NCBI GenBank assembly: GCA_029204225.1
Contig: CM055096.1
Location: 66,190,370 to 66,254,369, forward strand
Direction: 5' to 3'
DNA: 64,000 nucleotides
Source: Diphasiastrum complanatum
Taxonomy: Eukaryota > Streptophyta > Lycopodiopsida > Lycopodiales > Lycopodiaceae
Shown one piece after another: positions 33,975-45,570 of the stretch (within the stretch, counting starts at the first letter, position 1; each line of letters begins with the position of its first letter). A program made the position numbers and the translations under genes. The notes beneath the pieces were generated by a model. It had not been told where the DNA came from. It did not search any database and worked only from the letters and a program-made list of their open reading frames with translations.

Positions 33975-34692
33975 TTGTTTGAATGTCATGACATACCCTG
34001 TGCAGGACATCCCGGTATACACAGGACTCTAAACTTGGTTAAGAGGGAATTTTATTGGCCAAAGCTCAAGCCATATGTCAAGTCATATGTTGTTAAATGC
34101 AAGCCCTGTCAACTAGCAAAGGTTGAACGCCATAAGACTGGTGGTTTTTGCATCCGTTAGATATCCCAGATAAGAAATGGGAAAGCATATCTATGGATTT
34201 TGTAGTTGGACTTCTAAAGACCCAATGGCAAAATGATTCTATTTGGGTTGTAGTGGATCGGTAGCTAAGTTAGCTGCATTTATACCAGTCAAGTCAACTA
34301 TAAAGGCTTCTGATTTAGCCCAGATCTTTGTTGAAAGATTATTTCGGTTGTGTGGTCTGCCAAGTGACATTGTTAGTGATAGAGATCCTAACTTCACAGG
34401 TCGCTTTTGGTCAACAATATCAGATGGCCAGACAGAAAGGACTAATCAAACTATGGAAGATATTTTGAGGACGTATGTTTCTCACAGGCAATCTCATTGG
34501 GAAGATTATCTCCCACTGGTTGAGATTGCATATAATAGTAGAAAACATTCTGCTACAAGTTACAGTCCTTTTATGCTTATGTACGGTTTTCAACCTAGAT
34601 CTCCAGTAAATGTTGAGACGAAGTCTGTTAAGATCCAGAAGGTTGCTGATTTTTTGCATGATATGCAAGAGATGTTGCAATGGCAAGGATAG
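33975..34692 (+). pseudogene. Gypsy integrase with internal deletion
   Basis: The HHCC zinc domain is visible: CHDIPCAGHPGIHRTL ... CKPCQLAK. The core has SMDFVVGL with the first Asp, IVSDRDPNFTGRFW with the second, then jumps to ISDGQTERTNQTMED with the Glu. About 35 residues normally lying between the last two blocks are missing, so catalytic spacing is destroyed. The C-terminal part continues to DYLPLVEIAYNS and the conserved MLMYGFQPRSP. Confidence 0.88.
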
Positions 34693-35182
34693 TATCCATA
34701 GTGCTCAGGATAGGGCTAAACACTATATTGATCTTAAGAGATCTCCAAGAGATTTTGAAGCTGATGACTGGGTATATCTTAGGATTCCAAAAGATTCTAA
34801 GATGTTATATACAAGGAAGCATTATAAGTTGTCTACCCGTTATTGTGGACCTTTCAAGATTGTACGTAGAATTGGTTCTTTGGCGTATGAACTCGATCTT
34901 CAAGGAAACTCGACTGCACACCCAGTGTTTCATGTAAGTCGTTTGAAACTAAGTTTGCATGATGGTGATACAGTTGGATCGGATGAGGATTTATCCCATT
35001 TGGAAGATTTTTTGCTTAGTGTACCTTTGGAACCTGAGAAAGTGCTCAAAACCAGAGATAAACAATTGAGAAATCATTCTATCTCTGAGTGCTTAATTCG
35101 GTGGAAGGGTCGTACTGAGGATGATGATTCGTGGGAGAGAGTTGATAGCATAAAGAAGAATTTATCGAAGTTTAGCTTCTAA
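34610..35182 (+). pseudogene. Gypsy pol C-terminus with chromodomain-like end
   Basis: Reads through YIDLKRSPRDFEADDWVYLRIPKDS and HPVFHVSRLK. It ends in a chromodomain-like segment (CLIRWKGRTEDDDSWERVDSIKKN). Chromodomains at the integrase end steer chromoviruses to heterochromatin. The start is in a different frame from the integrase core. Confidence 0.82.
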
Positions 35183-35210
35183 GGATAGAAGTAGTTTAAG
35201 GAGGGAAGAA

Positions 35211-35697
35211 TGTTATGTCCATGACCAGTACATAGGATATAGTATACTCCTAGTCTTGGATACACGGTACTCCAGTGAAACAAGCTGTTAGTTATGCCAC
35301 GTCATACTGAACGTGACCCGATAGTAACTAATATCCTTATGAGGCCCAGAACACACTAAATGGAGTCTAGACAAGGTATGAGACAGTGTATGCATGTGTA
35401 GAGTTATCAATAACAATTCTATAAATAGTTGGTCCATGCATAGGACTCTATTCTAGGTGAATCTATGTATAGGAAACTTAGGGCTAGGCATGGAAATGTG
35501 GCCAGGATGCTTTTGGCTTTATATATTGGGTCCAAACTCTCCCTACTCCTCATCATGGTTTTTTATTCATTGCCAGGCTCTCACTCTACATTCATGCTTC
35601 TTGTTCCTTGGCTTGGGGGTGAGGCTTCTAGAGATTGATTGGATGCTTCTACTTGGTTGGGTGGTTTCTTCACAGTGTGTTATCCTTTGCGTTTAGG
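35211..35697 (+). repeat. Second LTR of nested gypsy element, 3' truncated
   Basis: A purine tract AAGGAGGGAAGAA (35198-35210) precedes the TGTTATGTCC start. The LTR stops at GTTTAGG and pol sequence resumes at once with TCTCCAGTAAATG. Confidence 0.85.
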
Positions 35698-36274
35698 TCT
35701 CCAGTAAATGTTGAGACGAAGTCTATTAAGATCCAAAAGGTTGCTAATTTTTTGCATGATATGCAAGAGATGTTGCAATGGCTAAGGATAGTATCCGGAG
35801 TGTTCAGGATAGAGCTAAACACTATGCCGATCTTAAGAGATCTCCTAGAGATTTTAAAGTTGATGATTGGATATATCTTACGATTCCAAAAGATTCTAAG
35901 ACGTTACGTACATGGAAGCATTATAAGCTGTGGATTGTACGTAGAATTGGTTCTTTGACATATAAACTCGATCTTCAAATTAAAATCGACTGCACACCCA
36001 TTGTTTCATGTAAGTCGTTTACATTATGGTGATACAGTTGGATCGGATGAGGATTTATCCCATTTGGAAGATTTATCGCTTAGTATACCTTTGGAACTTG
36101 AGAAAGTGCTCAGAACTAGAGATAAACAATTGAGAAATTGTTCTATCTCTGAGTGCTTAATTCGGTGGAAGGGTCGTACTGAGGAGGATGATTCGTCGGA
36201 GAGAGTTGATAGCATAAAGAAGAATTTCTCGAATTTTAGTTTCTAAGGATAGAAACAGTTTAAGGAGGGAAGAA
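35698..36274 (+). pseudogene. Duplicate of gypsy pol 3' end
   Basis: It repeats 34600-35210 with small deletions and substitutions (SPVNVETKS, KHYKLW, the chromodomain-like RWKGRTEEDDSSERV) and ends in the same purine tract. The order LTR, pol, LTR, pol end, LTR points to recombination between elements or template switching. Confidence 0.85.
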
Positions 36275-36797
36275 TGTGATATCCATGACTAGTACATAGG
36301 ATAAAGTATACTCCTAGTCTTAGATACACGACGGTACTCCAGTGAAAGAAGCTGTTAGTTATGCCACATCATACTAGACGTGACTGAAAGTAACTGATAT
36401 CTTTGTGAGGCCCAGAACACACTAAATGGAGTTTCGACAAGGTATGAGACATTGTATGCATGTGTAGAGTTATCAATAACGATTCTATGAATAGTTGGTC
36501 CATGCATAGGACTCTATTCTAGGTGAATCTATGTATAGGGAACTTAGGGTTATGCATGGCTGTGTGCCCATGATGCTTTTGGTTCTATATAATGAGTCCA
36601 AACTCGCCCTACTCCTCATCATGGTTCTTGATGCATTGCCAGGCTCTCACTCTACATTCATGCTTCTTGTTCCTTGGCTTGAGGGTGAGGCTTCTAGAGA
36701 TTGATTGGATGCTTCTACTTGGTTGGGTAGTTTCTCCACAATGTGTTATCCTTTGTGTTTAGGATCTGTAAGCAGGATCTAAGGAGCTTCCCTTACA
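36275..36797 (+). repeat. Third (terminal) LTR of nested gypsy element
   Basis: It starts TGTGATATCC and ends GAGCTTCCCTTACA, homologous to the LTR at 31435-31955. The GCTTA pentamer follows. Confidence 0.85.
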
Positions 36798-39700
36798 GCT
36801 TACATGAAACACTGGGCAAACTAACCTAACTTAAGAGATTAAAGTTAAAGAAATAATAAAATAATTATAATTACAGTCTGAAATTATCCACAACTCTGAC
36901 ATATAATTCATAAGCTTTCAAGTAAAAATATCCTTCGAATCTAAATTCTAAGATATGATAATTCATTCAATTAGAATCTCTAGGAAAAACATTAAGATAT
37001 AGAATGATTACAACTCAACTCTGAGTATCCCAGAGATTCTTTTGAGTTAAATGCGCTTGTTTTTAGCACTAAATACAAGAAAATAGCATTCATTCATCTT
37101 AATAGACTTGTCTGTCTCCTATGATAACTGGAGATTCAATTCAAATGAAGGACTGTACTCAAGCATCTGCGGACAATAAACTGTAGTAGAATAACATCCA
37201 CTAGACAAATTAAATTCTCCACAAATAAAATACTTATCTTGTGAGAATGTTTGTGAGATCCATAGATTTTTAAATGAAATACTGGAGTAGAGAGATTCAA
37301 AACACTGATTCAAATTCTTACTCAAATAATTGATCAAGAATAAATCATCACACTTAAGAATCATTACAATTCCTTATAATTCACTAGCAACAACTAAGTA
37401 ACTGTTTATGATCCGTCAACCATAAATATTTAGATTTGTATGGTTCGTCAATCATAACTTTCTGGAATCCAAGACCTTACTTAATAATTTACAGGATATT
37501 GGAGTATATGTCCAACATAACTCAAGAAAAGTAAGAGTCATTCCAAAATCTTTCCATTAAGATTCGAAAAGTTCCAATTAGGCATCTTACTCTGAATCTA
37601 TCCGAAATTACTTCCAGAGAAAATCTCATTTCTATACCACAACTGGTTCTTTTCCAAAAACTATGCAGCCACATATTTCCAAATAGAAATTTATCCCACC
37701 ACTTCACCCCTCCTTTTAAAAATATCATCAATTTCAATAAAAGTTAACTGGAAAGATTCTCCTTCAAATATTTTCAATCTGAGTGATGGAAGCTACTATT
37801 CTATTGAAATCCATTTATGCAACAGAGATATTCTAGGTTTAAGAAATTGAAACACTTTAATCTTAGAATTTATCTGAATTCCAAGTCCATTCTCACAAGT
37901 AGTAATTTATATGACATAACAGTCTTTTAGAGGAATAACTTCATGCTGGAAAGAATCATATAAACAATGTGATGTCTTATAAGAAATCATCAAAAAGTAA
38001 AGGATTAATCAAGAAAGCAAGAAATAGATTTTAGGGCCTCTGATTTTGTAAAAAATGAGATACCACATAGGGATTTAGATTAAACCTCAAAATTTTCAAA
38101 ATATCCCACATTTGACCGAATGGTTTTTTTTTTCCATATCGTGACTAAGTACTAAAATGCACCATTGATCATCAGATCTTTACAGTCCTAGAATCTCCTT
38201 TCCAAAATTACTGATGTCCCATACCATCAGCTTTTCCTTCCAAAATATCCTTAATTGCCTTATCTGATATTCTAGAGATCCATTGATATCTAGCTGTCCT
38301 ATAATCACTATAGAATATTCTCTTGCTCCCAAACACTCACTCTTCTTCCCTACTTATAATTTTCAGTTCCCTGATAACTGTAGGAAAAAGTCCAAAACAA
38401 TTTCATTTTTGTCTTATACCTGGGCTGAATATCTGATATATCAAAAATCATTTACTAGTATGTAAAACCGTACTAGTCAGATCTTTTCAATATAGTTCAT
38501 CATAGGATTTTACTGAAAATGAAATCAGTTATGTAATTATTACAAATTTTCCAATAAAATTGGAATGCTTTTTCTTTTTATTGACTGGTTTAGCATTACT
38601 CCATTAATATTGACAAAACCTATCCAAACATAGGATATGAAATTACATGAATGGAAATCCCACCAATAGGATTTCAGTAATTCTTGAACCGTATCCTGTC
38701 AAATTTACTGTCTAGAGAAAGAATACTATTGCCACTTATTCAATCTGGTCATTTCATATTGTTTGACAATTTTAATCAAATTTAACGAGTATCTTGCACA
38801 AACGTTCACTTGACTAATTTCTAGCGATCAACATCGATTAGAAAACTATCAGGGAGTCCTCAACTCCATTACTTAAAAGAATGATAGTACAGTAAAACCT
38901 GTTGGCAATTTCATTGCGGTTCCTTGTGTCAATTTTAACTTATCTATCACCGAAAAATAATTTAGACTTAGTGAAAACACTGTGACCAATTTTGACTGAT
39001 AAACTTAGTTTAATCAATTCACTAATCGGAACCGACTCCATAGATAACGAATAAATGACCGAAATTTCAAGTTTTTTCAGGAAACTCAATTTTTGCTTTA
39101 TTTTACGTAATTCAAAAATTTTGACGAAAATACTAGTAGTACAAAAGGCAATCAAAATCAAAAGAATTGAAAGATTGTCTGATTCCTATTGTTACTAACC
39201 CAATGTCAAACTGGCATGCAAAGCACACTACATCAGTCACAAACATCATTACGGAATTTTTTACATAAACTTCAGTTTTACGGAATTTGTCGACCATTAA
39301 AACTGATTTGTGACTCAACCGTCAGAGCACATGCGTATGACCACTCAAATCGATTGTAAATCCCTCATACATGTCAGAATCACTCTGAGAATAATCCATG
39401 CAAGCACAAATACTACAAATTAGGAAAATGACTGGCATGCAATCAGATTAATTCCAAATTTTGCCAATTTTACTCACAAAACTTGCAAAATTTCAGATGA
39501 TCATAACTTTGGCTACAAGACACCAAATTGGGTGCTGTAAACCTCAGTACAGAGGGAGACCAAGTGAACAAGATGCTTGCCACATCATCCTTCCACCTAG
39601 GCTTCACACATGCGACATTAGAGTGTCAGAAAAAATTGTACTAGGGTGCATTTCCACAAGACAATATCAAACAAAAACGTGCAAACACCCATACTAGCCC

Positions 39701-40705
39701 AGAATTGATGCTACCAATAGTCTTAAACAATCAATTAGACTTCAATGAAGCATTCATACTAATCCTAAGATGCTGTATAGGATGAGAACGAAGATTTCTT
39801 AATTCGTAGAAGTCAAAATAGCTTCAAACTTGATGGAGATGGTGCATAAGCCACCGACCATCATTCTACAGGTCTGATAGCTTGCTGGAAAGGTAAAAAA
39901 AAAATGCTAATCATGTTTTAAATAATTCCAGAATGATCTCCTTATGGATCTGGAGAGATCCATCCCCCAAAAATCACCAAAAATAGTCATTTTTTGAACT
40001 TTTTTTGACTTCTTACAAGTTCAATTGCTGGAAATCTTGGTTCTAACTTCAGGGAAAGCTTCAAAAGACTTTGGTCCACCTCTTTACAAGCTCTACATGG
40101 TGTTTTACAGTCACCTACTATCCAAATTTATGAAAAAACAAGCAACAATGATGATTTTTGGCTATTTTTCGATTTTTTCATCACAATAAAGTGGAAATTC
40201 ATGACATACAACTCTTTCTCTAATACATGCAAACCACTTTACAGAATTGTAATCATCTAATTGGTCTGATCTTGCTGGATTTTGGTTCTTACTATCTATT
40301 TTGTGCCAAAAAACATGAAAAACCAAGCAATTTTGACCAAAACATAGCCTAGAATCATAAATCATTGGAAAGAACCGGCATGCAGCATTAATTTCATCAT
40401 TAATAAACTCTAAAACGAAAGTACACGTGCTGGAAAATTCAGATCTGCCAAAGATTTGATCTACACAAGAAAAAACTCCAAAAAAGCATCACAAATTGGC
40501 CTTCAAGGACAATTCTCCATAAACCACAAAGAATCCCAAGAGTAATGGGTCTTAGCAACATGCAAATTGAAACCGGGATAGTACACCCACTTGCACCCTT
40601 GCTATCCACCTTGGAAGAGAATTCCAATGATCCAATCCGAAATTTCGACGAAAGGTAGCCCTTCTCCATGTTCTCCAATCTTCGTAAGCCTTGCTCTGAT
40701 ACCAA
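36798..40705 (-). repeat. Non-coding interior of the outer LTR element
   Basis: About 3.9 kb without gag-pol signal. An 88-residue minus frame (40705-40439) begins inside the primer site region, but I recognise no motif in it. Portions match, on the opposite strand, the region 16020-19560. Confidence 0.5.
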
Positions 40706-41223
40706 TATAAGGGAAGCTCCCTAAGATCCTGCTTACAAGATAAAACACAATGGAAAACACACTATGGAGCAACCACCCAACCAAGTAGAAGCAACCAATC
40801 AACTCTAGAAGCTTCACTCTCAAGCCAAAGAATAAGAAGCATGAAGGTAGAGTGAAACCCTGGCAATGAATCAATGACCACAATGAGTAGTAGGGCGAGT
40901 TTGGCCTCAATATATAGAGCCAAAAGCAACCTGGGCACATAGCCATGTAGAGCTCTAAGTTTCCTATACATAGATTCACCTAGAATAGAGTCCTAAGCAT
41001 GGACCAACTATTTATAGAACTGCTATTGATAACTCTACACATGCATACATTGTCTCATACCTTGTCTAAACTCCATTTAGTGTGTTCTGGGCCTCACAAG
41101 GATATTAGTTACTTTTGGGTCACATCCCGTATGACGTGGCAACTAACAGCTTGATCTATTGGACTACCGTGTATCCAAAACTAGGAGTATACTGAATCTT
41201 TCTTACTGGTCATGGACATAACA
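40706..41223 (-). repeat. 5' LTR of the outer minus-strand element
   Basis: Reverse complement of the family G LTR. On its left side an inverted primer site (plus strand CTCTGATACCA) defines orientation. Confidence 0.88.
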
Positions 41224-41228
41224 AATCT

Positions 41229-42150
41229 TGTTTGGATCTACTATGTATTCCTGGTTACTAAGGTTATCTGGTGCACTTAACCTAGTCATTGAACATAGAC
41301 ATATGGTCAAATATTGTGTTTGACATTTACTTGTAGAGTTTATAGATCTGTTCTGATAGATCTATAGGTTAACTTAGAAGTGACATGGTTTTTTCCGTTA
41401 AAAAATCTCGACATTATCTAATGGCGACACATTTTGTATTTTATATCGATCATCAGCTGTTACTTTATTTGGTAAACAAGACATGTAACACGGACGTATT
41501 GCAAGATGGCTACTACTCTTGAACGATTTTGATTTTCGAGTCGTGGTGCGAAAAGGTAAACAACATTATCTTGCCGACCATGTTTCAAGAATCGAATCAA
41601 CACCAGTTAGCAGTGAAGTGGATGATGAACTACCATATGCTCCGTTGTTTTATGTTGAAGCAGTACCTGAGTAGGTAGCAGATATCATTGAATATCTGAT
41701 GATAGGCCAACCTAATGACTCTTTGACAAAAGTACAAAAGAAACAATTCATTCTTAAGGCACAACCTTATCAATTGATTGCAGGCCAATTGGATCGACGT
41801 GGAATGGATGATATTTTAAGAAGATGCGTGTTGCCTCACGAAGTACATGATGGGATGGGAGGTGGACATTTTTCAATATATATCACTGTTCAAAAACTTT
41901 TACAATCAAGGTGTTGGTGGCTGACACTTAATAAGCGGCCTTGCTCTCAGATCTCCCGCAATGTTTATCTTTTAGTTGATGCTCAAGATTTTATATACTA
42001 CAATACATGTTTTTGCTTAGTTGAGCTATTGTTATTGGGATGGGCTCTTAGGCTATTGAGATGGGCTCTTGGGGCTTATAACAATGCATATTTTTGTAAA
42101 GCAAACATTCAAAGAGATAGCAAGGACAACTACAGATTCTTCATGTAGTG
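41229..42150 (+). pseudogene. Fragment of a second gypsy pol (RNase H to integrase zinc domain)
   Basis: IDHQLLLYLVNK, then in the next frame RIARWLLLLNDFDFRVVVRKG and HYLADHVSRIES, are the RNase H end and its tether. After an in-frame TAG comes LIAGQLDRRGMDDILRRCV and HEVHDGMGGGHFS, the start of the integrase zinc domain. The lineage differs from the chromovirus at 31435. The sequence fades after about 41950. No LTRs are seen. Confidence 0.8.
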
Positions 42151-42840
42151 CTAGAAAATTCACATGTGAAATTTTGATAAGATAGCAAAAAAGCCATTTC
42201 TAATAAAAACATAATTGGGAAATGCACGCTTTTGCATTGACCCAAAGCTGCACAGATCAGACTCCCTCGCAAGTAGCATCCCTAGTGAATTGGTTCACTC
42301 CATGCTTGTGCTGCACTTTGACTTTCTCGCAAGCAACCTCTTTTGAGAACATGGAAGGAACAATTAGGAGAGTTAGGAGTGCACTGATGGTGTGTGTGGA
42401 GCACTTTGAAGAGTTCCAATTGTCGTGATGGTGTGTGGTTGAGAACTTCAAATAAATGGACGCGTAGTTGTCTTGCATTTTGGTGGAGGTGCAAAGGCAT
42501 GCCATTGGAGGTCCTCGCTAACAGTCGTTTCCATACAAACATCTTCTTGTGGAATTGGGCTCTTCTACTATACGTGTCCTTGCGAGGGTGGGCTTCCTAG
42601 CCCTCTCAAAAGGTTCGAATATCAAGATGTGCATAATATGTGGGTTAGCATAGTAGGTGGGATAAAAATCCATGTTTTAATGAATCTAAAATGAGCTCGA
42701 CTTAGTTGCATGAAGAGTGAGAAGCTTCGACCCATGGGGGCCACTCTTAGGACAACATAATCAAAGGGCGGGAAAAAAAGCCCAAACAAAAAGTGAAGGA
42801 AAATGTTATTCATCTATATTTACTAAAAGAACTAGGTTTC

Positions 42841-42891
42841 CAGGCAGCTCATGTTGCCCGTCATGCTGTGACGGGCAGCGTGAGCTGCCTG
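42841..42891. repeat. Near-perfect 23-bp inverted repeat with 5-bp loop
   Basis: Arm 42841-42863 and arm 42869-42891 are reverse complements except two positions, which would be G-U pairs in RNA read from the plus strand. The loop is TGCTG. Confidence 0.8.
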
Positions 42892-43210
42892 AAGAGGCCT
42901 CGAGAAGGGGCATGCCAAGGCCTCGAGAAGGGGGAGGGGTGCGGGCATGGGTTGGGACGATGGAGGTGGGGGGCGAGCGGTGAATTTGCTCGCCCGCCCG
43001 GGTGGGCAGGCGTACTAGTACTCAAGATAAAACAATTTGGTTGAATCATTCATATGTCACAAAAAGCTTTGAATTATGCAAGGCATTCAAATTGTTAAAA
43101 ATCTCAATAAAAGTGAAGATGGCATTTTAGAAGAATTAAGATTTTTTTATAAATTCATTTTAATGCTCAAATTCACTTAAGAGTGACACCTTAGCTTTCA
43201 ACAAATTGTC

Positions 43211-43278
43211 ACAATAGATTATAGCCATCATGAGAAAAAGCTAAACAATAGATTATAGCCATCGTGAGAAAAAGCTAA
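43211..43278. repeat. 34-bp tandem duplication
   Basis: Two adjacent copies beginning ACAATAGATTATAGCC differ at one base (CATCATGAG versus CATCGTGAG). Confidence 0.85.
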
Positions 43279-44815
43279 ACAACGTAATTACTATATCAAG
43301 AGAATCTTTTCTTATGCAACGCATGTAAATCAATTTAAGACCCCAAAAAAACATTTTTTTTGCATTTGAGGAGAATTAAATAATGAAAATGAAAATCTTT
43401 TTAATGCTCAAACTCATCTGAAGGTGACACCTCAACTTTTAACAAATCTTCACAATAACTTACATGTATCAGGGCAAAACCAACAAATCATCACAATAGC
43501 TTTAAAATCAGTTTTGACATTTTTTCAAAGAAAATGGAGCAGCCTCATAGAACGTGATCTGTGAGACAAATTTCTTTATGGCTAAATTTTTTATAGGCAC
43601 TTTCCGAATGCCGAAAGGTGCACGTAAAAATATTACCTTTTTTCACACGCGCCTTTTGCTTGGAAGGTGCATGCAAAAAAAAATTACGTCAAAGCTGAAG
43701 AAAAAACTGAATTGACGTAGAGGAAAGGCGGCTCTTCACCCCTCCACCCGCAAAAAGCGCTATGCCCTCGGGCACAGCGCCTTCCGAGGCAGAAGGGTCT
43801 CGAAGCTCCCTCCCCTCCCCCCCGCCCCAGGGCGAAGAGCCTCAAGTGTGCCCTTCACCCCCACCCCCCTCCCCGTCCCGATTATCTCGGCAAAGCTAAC
43901 AAATCCTCACCTTATTGCGGCGAAGAAGCTAAAAACAACTTCGACAGAAATTATTTGACTCATACAAATCAAGAGAAAGCCTTATTGGATGGACAGGTTC
44001 TTTGCTCCAAAAAAAAGAGAGGGTCCAGTCATCGTGCGCCACTGGGGGAGTAACTTAGAAGTTACTCAGCCGGGCATCCCTCACCACGTGAACCAGCCCT
44101 CACCAGAAACGTGGCAATGCCACGTACTCCCAGCCCAAGAGCAGAACAAAAGCCCATATGAATAAGACCCCCCACGACCCCACGCCATTCAACAGTAGAA
44201 ATTGGAATCATTTCATAAAAAACGAAAATCAAATTAATCGGGTATCTCACCGAGGTTCGAACGTGACTGGAGACTTCAATTCAGGCCAAAAGAAAAAAAA
44301 AGGGATGGGCAGGCCCCCGGGGGGGTCATTGGGCGGGGCTCCTTCTGGGGCGTCGTGATATGTGTTTTTTCCTCACCCAAAACTACTGCGGTGGTGGACC
44401 GGCCTTTACCGGAGGGTGCCTTGCCACTGCCTTGGTATTGGACCGACCCGGGGTTGTACCTCGGGTGGGGAGCTGAGTGCGTCAGTTGATGCAGATTTGT
44501 ACTTGTAAATTCTCGCGCTAAATCTTTGGCTTCGAGGAATTTGGCAGATGGGTGTCTGTTTTTCCAGTAAAATTGCAGATCCAGTCCAAACAGCTCGTGA
44601 CCCAATGAGCTAATTACCGAGAAGCTGGTGTATGCTACTGATTTCAGTCTAGATCCATGTGAAACCACCCGATCGGACCTTGATTTCTATGCCTCTGGCG
44701 GTTGATTAAGCCTACCTAATAGGCATTTTACAGATCACAAGCCGTTGTGCATTGAGAAATGGCATACTCCTGTTTTAAGTAGAGGGTATGCATTGCTAGA
44801 GTCTCTGATCGAGCA

Positions 44816-45198
44816 TTAGAAGCAGAAAGATCCTCAAAATACAGCAGCTTAGAGGTTGGTTTGTTTTGATTGAGTTTACGATATGGAAATTGGTCTTGCT
44901 TCATTTGAGTGAAGTGCATGGGAATTGTTTTGCTGTGTTGTCATTACAGCTCGGAGTTGGCTTTGTTGGTTAGCTTCGCATCCGGAGTTTCTTTGGTCCC
45001 AAGTTCGAACCTCCCCTTGGAAACCAAGAAGCATTACAGCTCGGAGAGCGTTGCTGTTGTGCGTTAGAAGCAGAAAGATCCTGGAAATACAGCAGCTTAG
45101 AGGTTGTTTTGTTTTAAGTCTACACTTGAAAATTGATCTTTGCTTCATTTGAGTGAAGTGCTTGGAATCTCTTTGCTTTGTTGTCATAGCAGCTCTGG
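44816..45198. repeat. Imperfect tandem duplication in MSL upstream region
   Basis: 44816-44956 and 45064-45198 share TTAGAAGCAGAAAGATCCT, ATACAGCAGCTTAGAGGTTG and TTCATTTGAGTGAAGTGC in the same order. The tRNA-like retroposon sits between them. It probably lies in the 5' leader or promoter of the MSL gene. Confidence 0.7.
44942..45046 (+). mobile_element. tRNA-derived SINE-like insertion with 15-bp target duplication
   Basis: CATTACAGCTCGGAG occurs at 44942-44956 and again at 45032-45046. The 75 bp between has a box-A-like TTGGCTTTGTTGGTTAGC and a box-B-like AAGTTCGAACC at tRNA spacing, and a tail ending ACCAAGAAG. The same family forms the array at 4210-4527. The long exact duplication is the hallmark of target-primed retroposition by a LINE-type machinery. 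Confidence 0.75.
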
Positions 45199-45543
45199 AA
45201 GAAAGTAGGGCTCTATACGCCACTAATGGCAGATCGGCTGTAGTCTTTAGTAGGTTAATAAAAGCAGAAAACCTTCACAATACTGTCAGCCCACTATAGG
45301 AAATAACTAAGGTTAGCTACGGCGTACTTCATATTTTAAATGTTATTTTGTTACCAAATAGTAGAAGAGCATTGGTCTATGTAGGGCGAGGCAATTATTA
45401 GCGATCGAGTAATTTATATATCTCACTTGATCCTATCACGCTATTGAGAAATCGGCTAATTTCTCACAAGAAACTAGTGATTGTTTGGCTAGGTCTTACT
45501 AGTTACACTGCATTTCAGTGAAACATGAGAATTTGTGCATGAA

Positions 45544-45570
45544 ATGCTGATTCGATCAATGAGGTTATGA
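45544..45570 (+). other. Upstream ORF overlapping the MSL start codon
   Basis: ATG at 45544 opens an 8-codon frame (MLIRSMRL) whose TGA at 45568-45570 overlaps the MSL ATG at 45567-45569 as ATGA. It could lower or couple MSL translation if the transcript includes it. The transcription start is unknown. Confidence 0.35.

Larger units (their letters stand above)
31435..36797 (+). mobile_element. Nested Ty3/gypsy chromodomain retrotransposon with duplicated 3' end
   Basis: It starts with an LTR at 31435-31955, has the primer site TGGTATCAGAAC at 31957-31968, and carries decayed pol to 35182. It then has a second, truncated LTR, a second copy of the pol 3' end and a third LTR ending at 36797. 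Flanking pentamers are ACTTA (31430-31434) and GCTTA (36798-36802), a 4 of 5 match. Order RT, RNase H, integrase, chromodomain-like end marks a gypsy chromovirus. gag and most of protease are missing. Confidence 0.8.
30640..41223 (-). mobile_element. Outer minus-strand LTR retrotransposon, mostly non-coding interior
   Basis: Inward-consistent minus-orientation LTRs lie at 30640-31159 and 40706-41223. The primer site is beside the right LTR (minus strand TGGTATCAGAG, 40694-40704). A purine tract lies beside the left LTR (minus strand AAGGAGGGAATAA, 31160-31172). Flanking pentamers are ATTCT (30635-30639) and AATCT (41224-41228), a 4 of 5 match. Interior pieces are 31160-31429 and 36803-40705; between them sits a plus-strand relative. 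No gag-pol frames are visible in about 4.2 kb of interior, so this resembles a large retrotransposon derivative that depends on partners. Confidence 0.7.
42151..44815. other. Intergenic region with hairpin, short tandem repeat and GC-rich stretches
   Basis: Overlapping short frames have no motifs. The notable structures are the inverted repeat at 42841-42891, a CCTCGAGAAGGGG direct repeat near 42898-42932, a 34-bp tandem duplication at 43211-43278 and a GC-rich stretch at 43740-43880. A 130-residue minus frame (44276-44668) is not supported by any motif. Confidence 0.5.

Noticed and set aside
42222-42600. Cluster of short overlapping frames on both strands
   Set aside because: No frame stands out and none has a motif.
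44276-44668. 130-residue minus frame as a host gene
   Set aside because: No recognisable domain, GC-rich context and no supporting start or splice signals.
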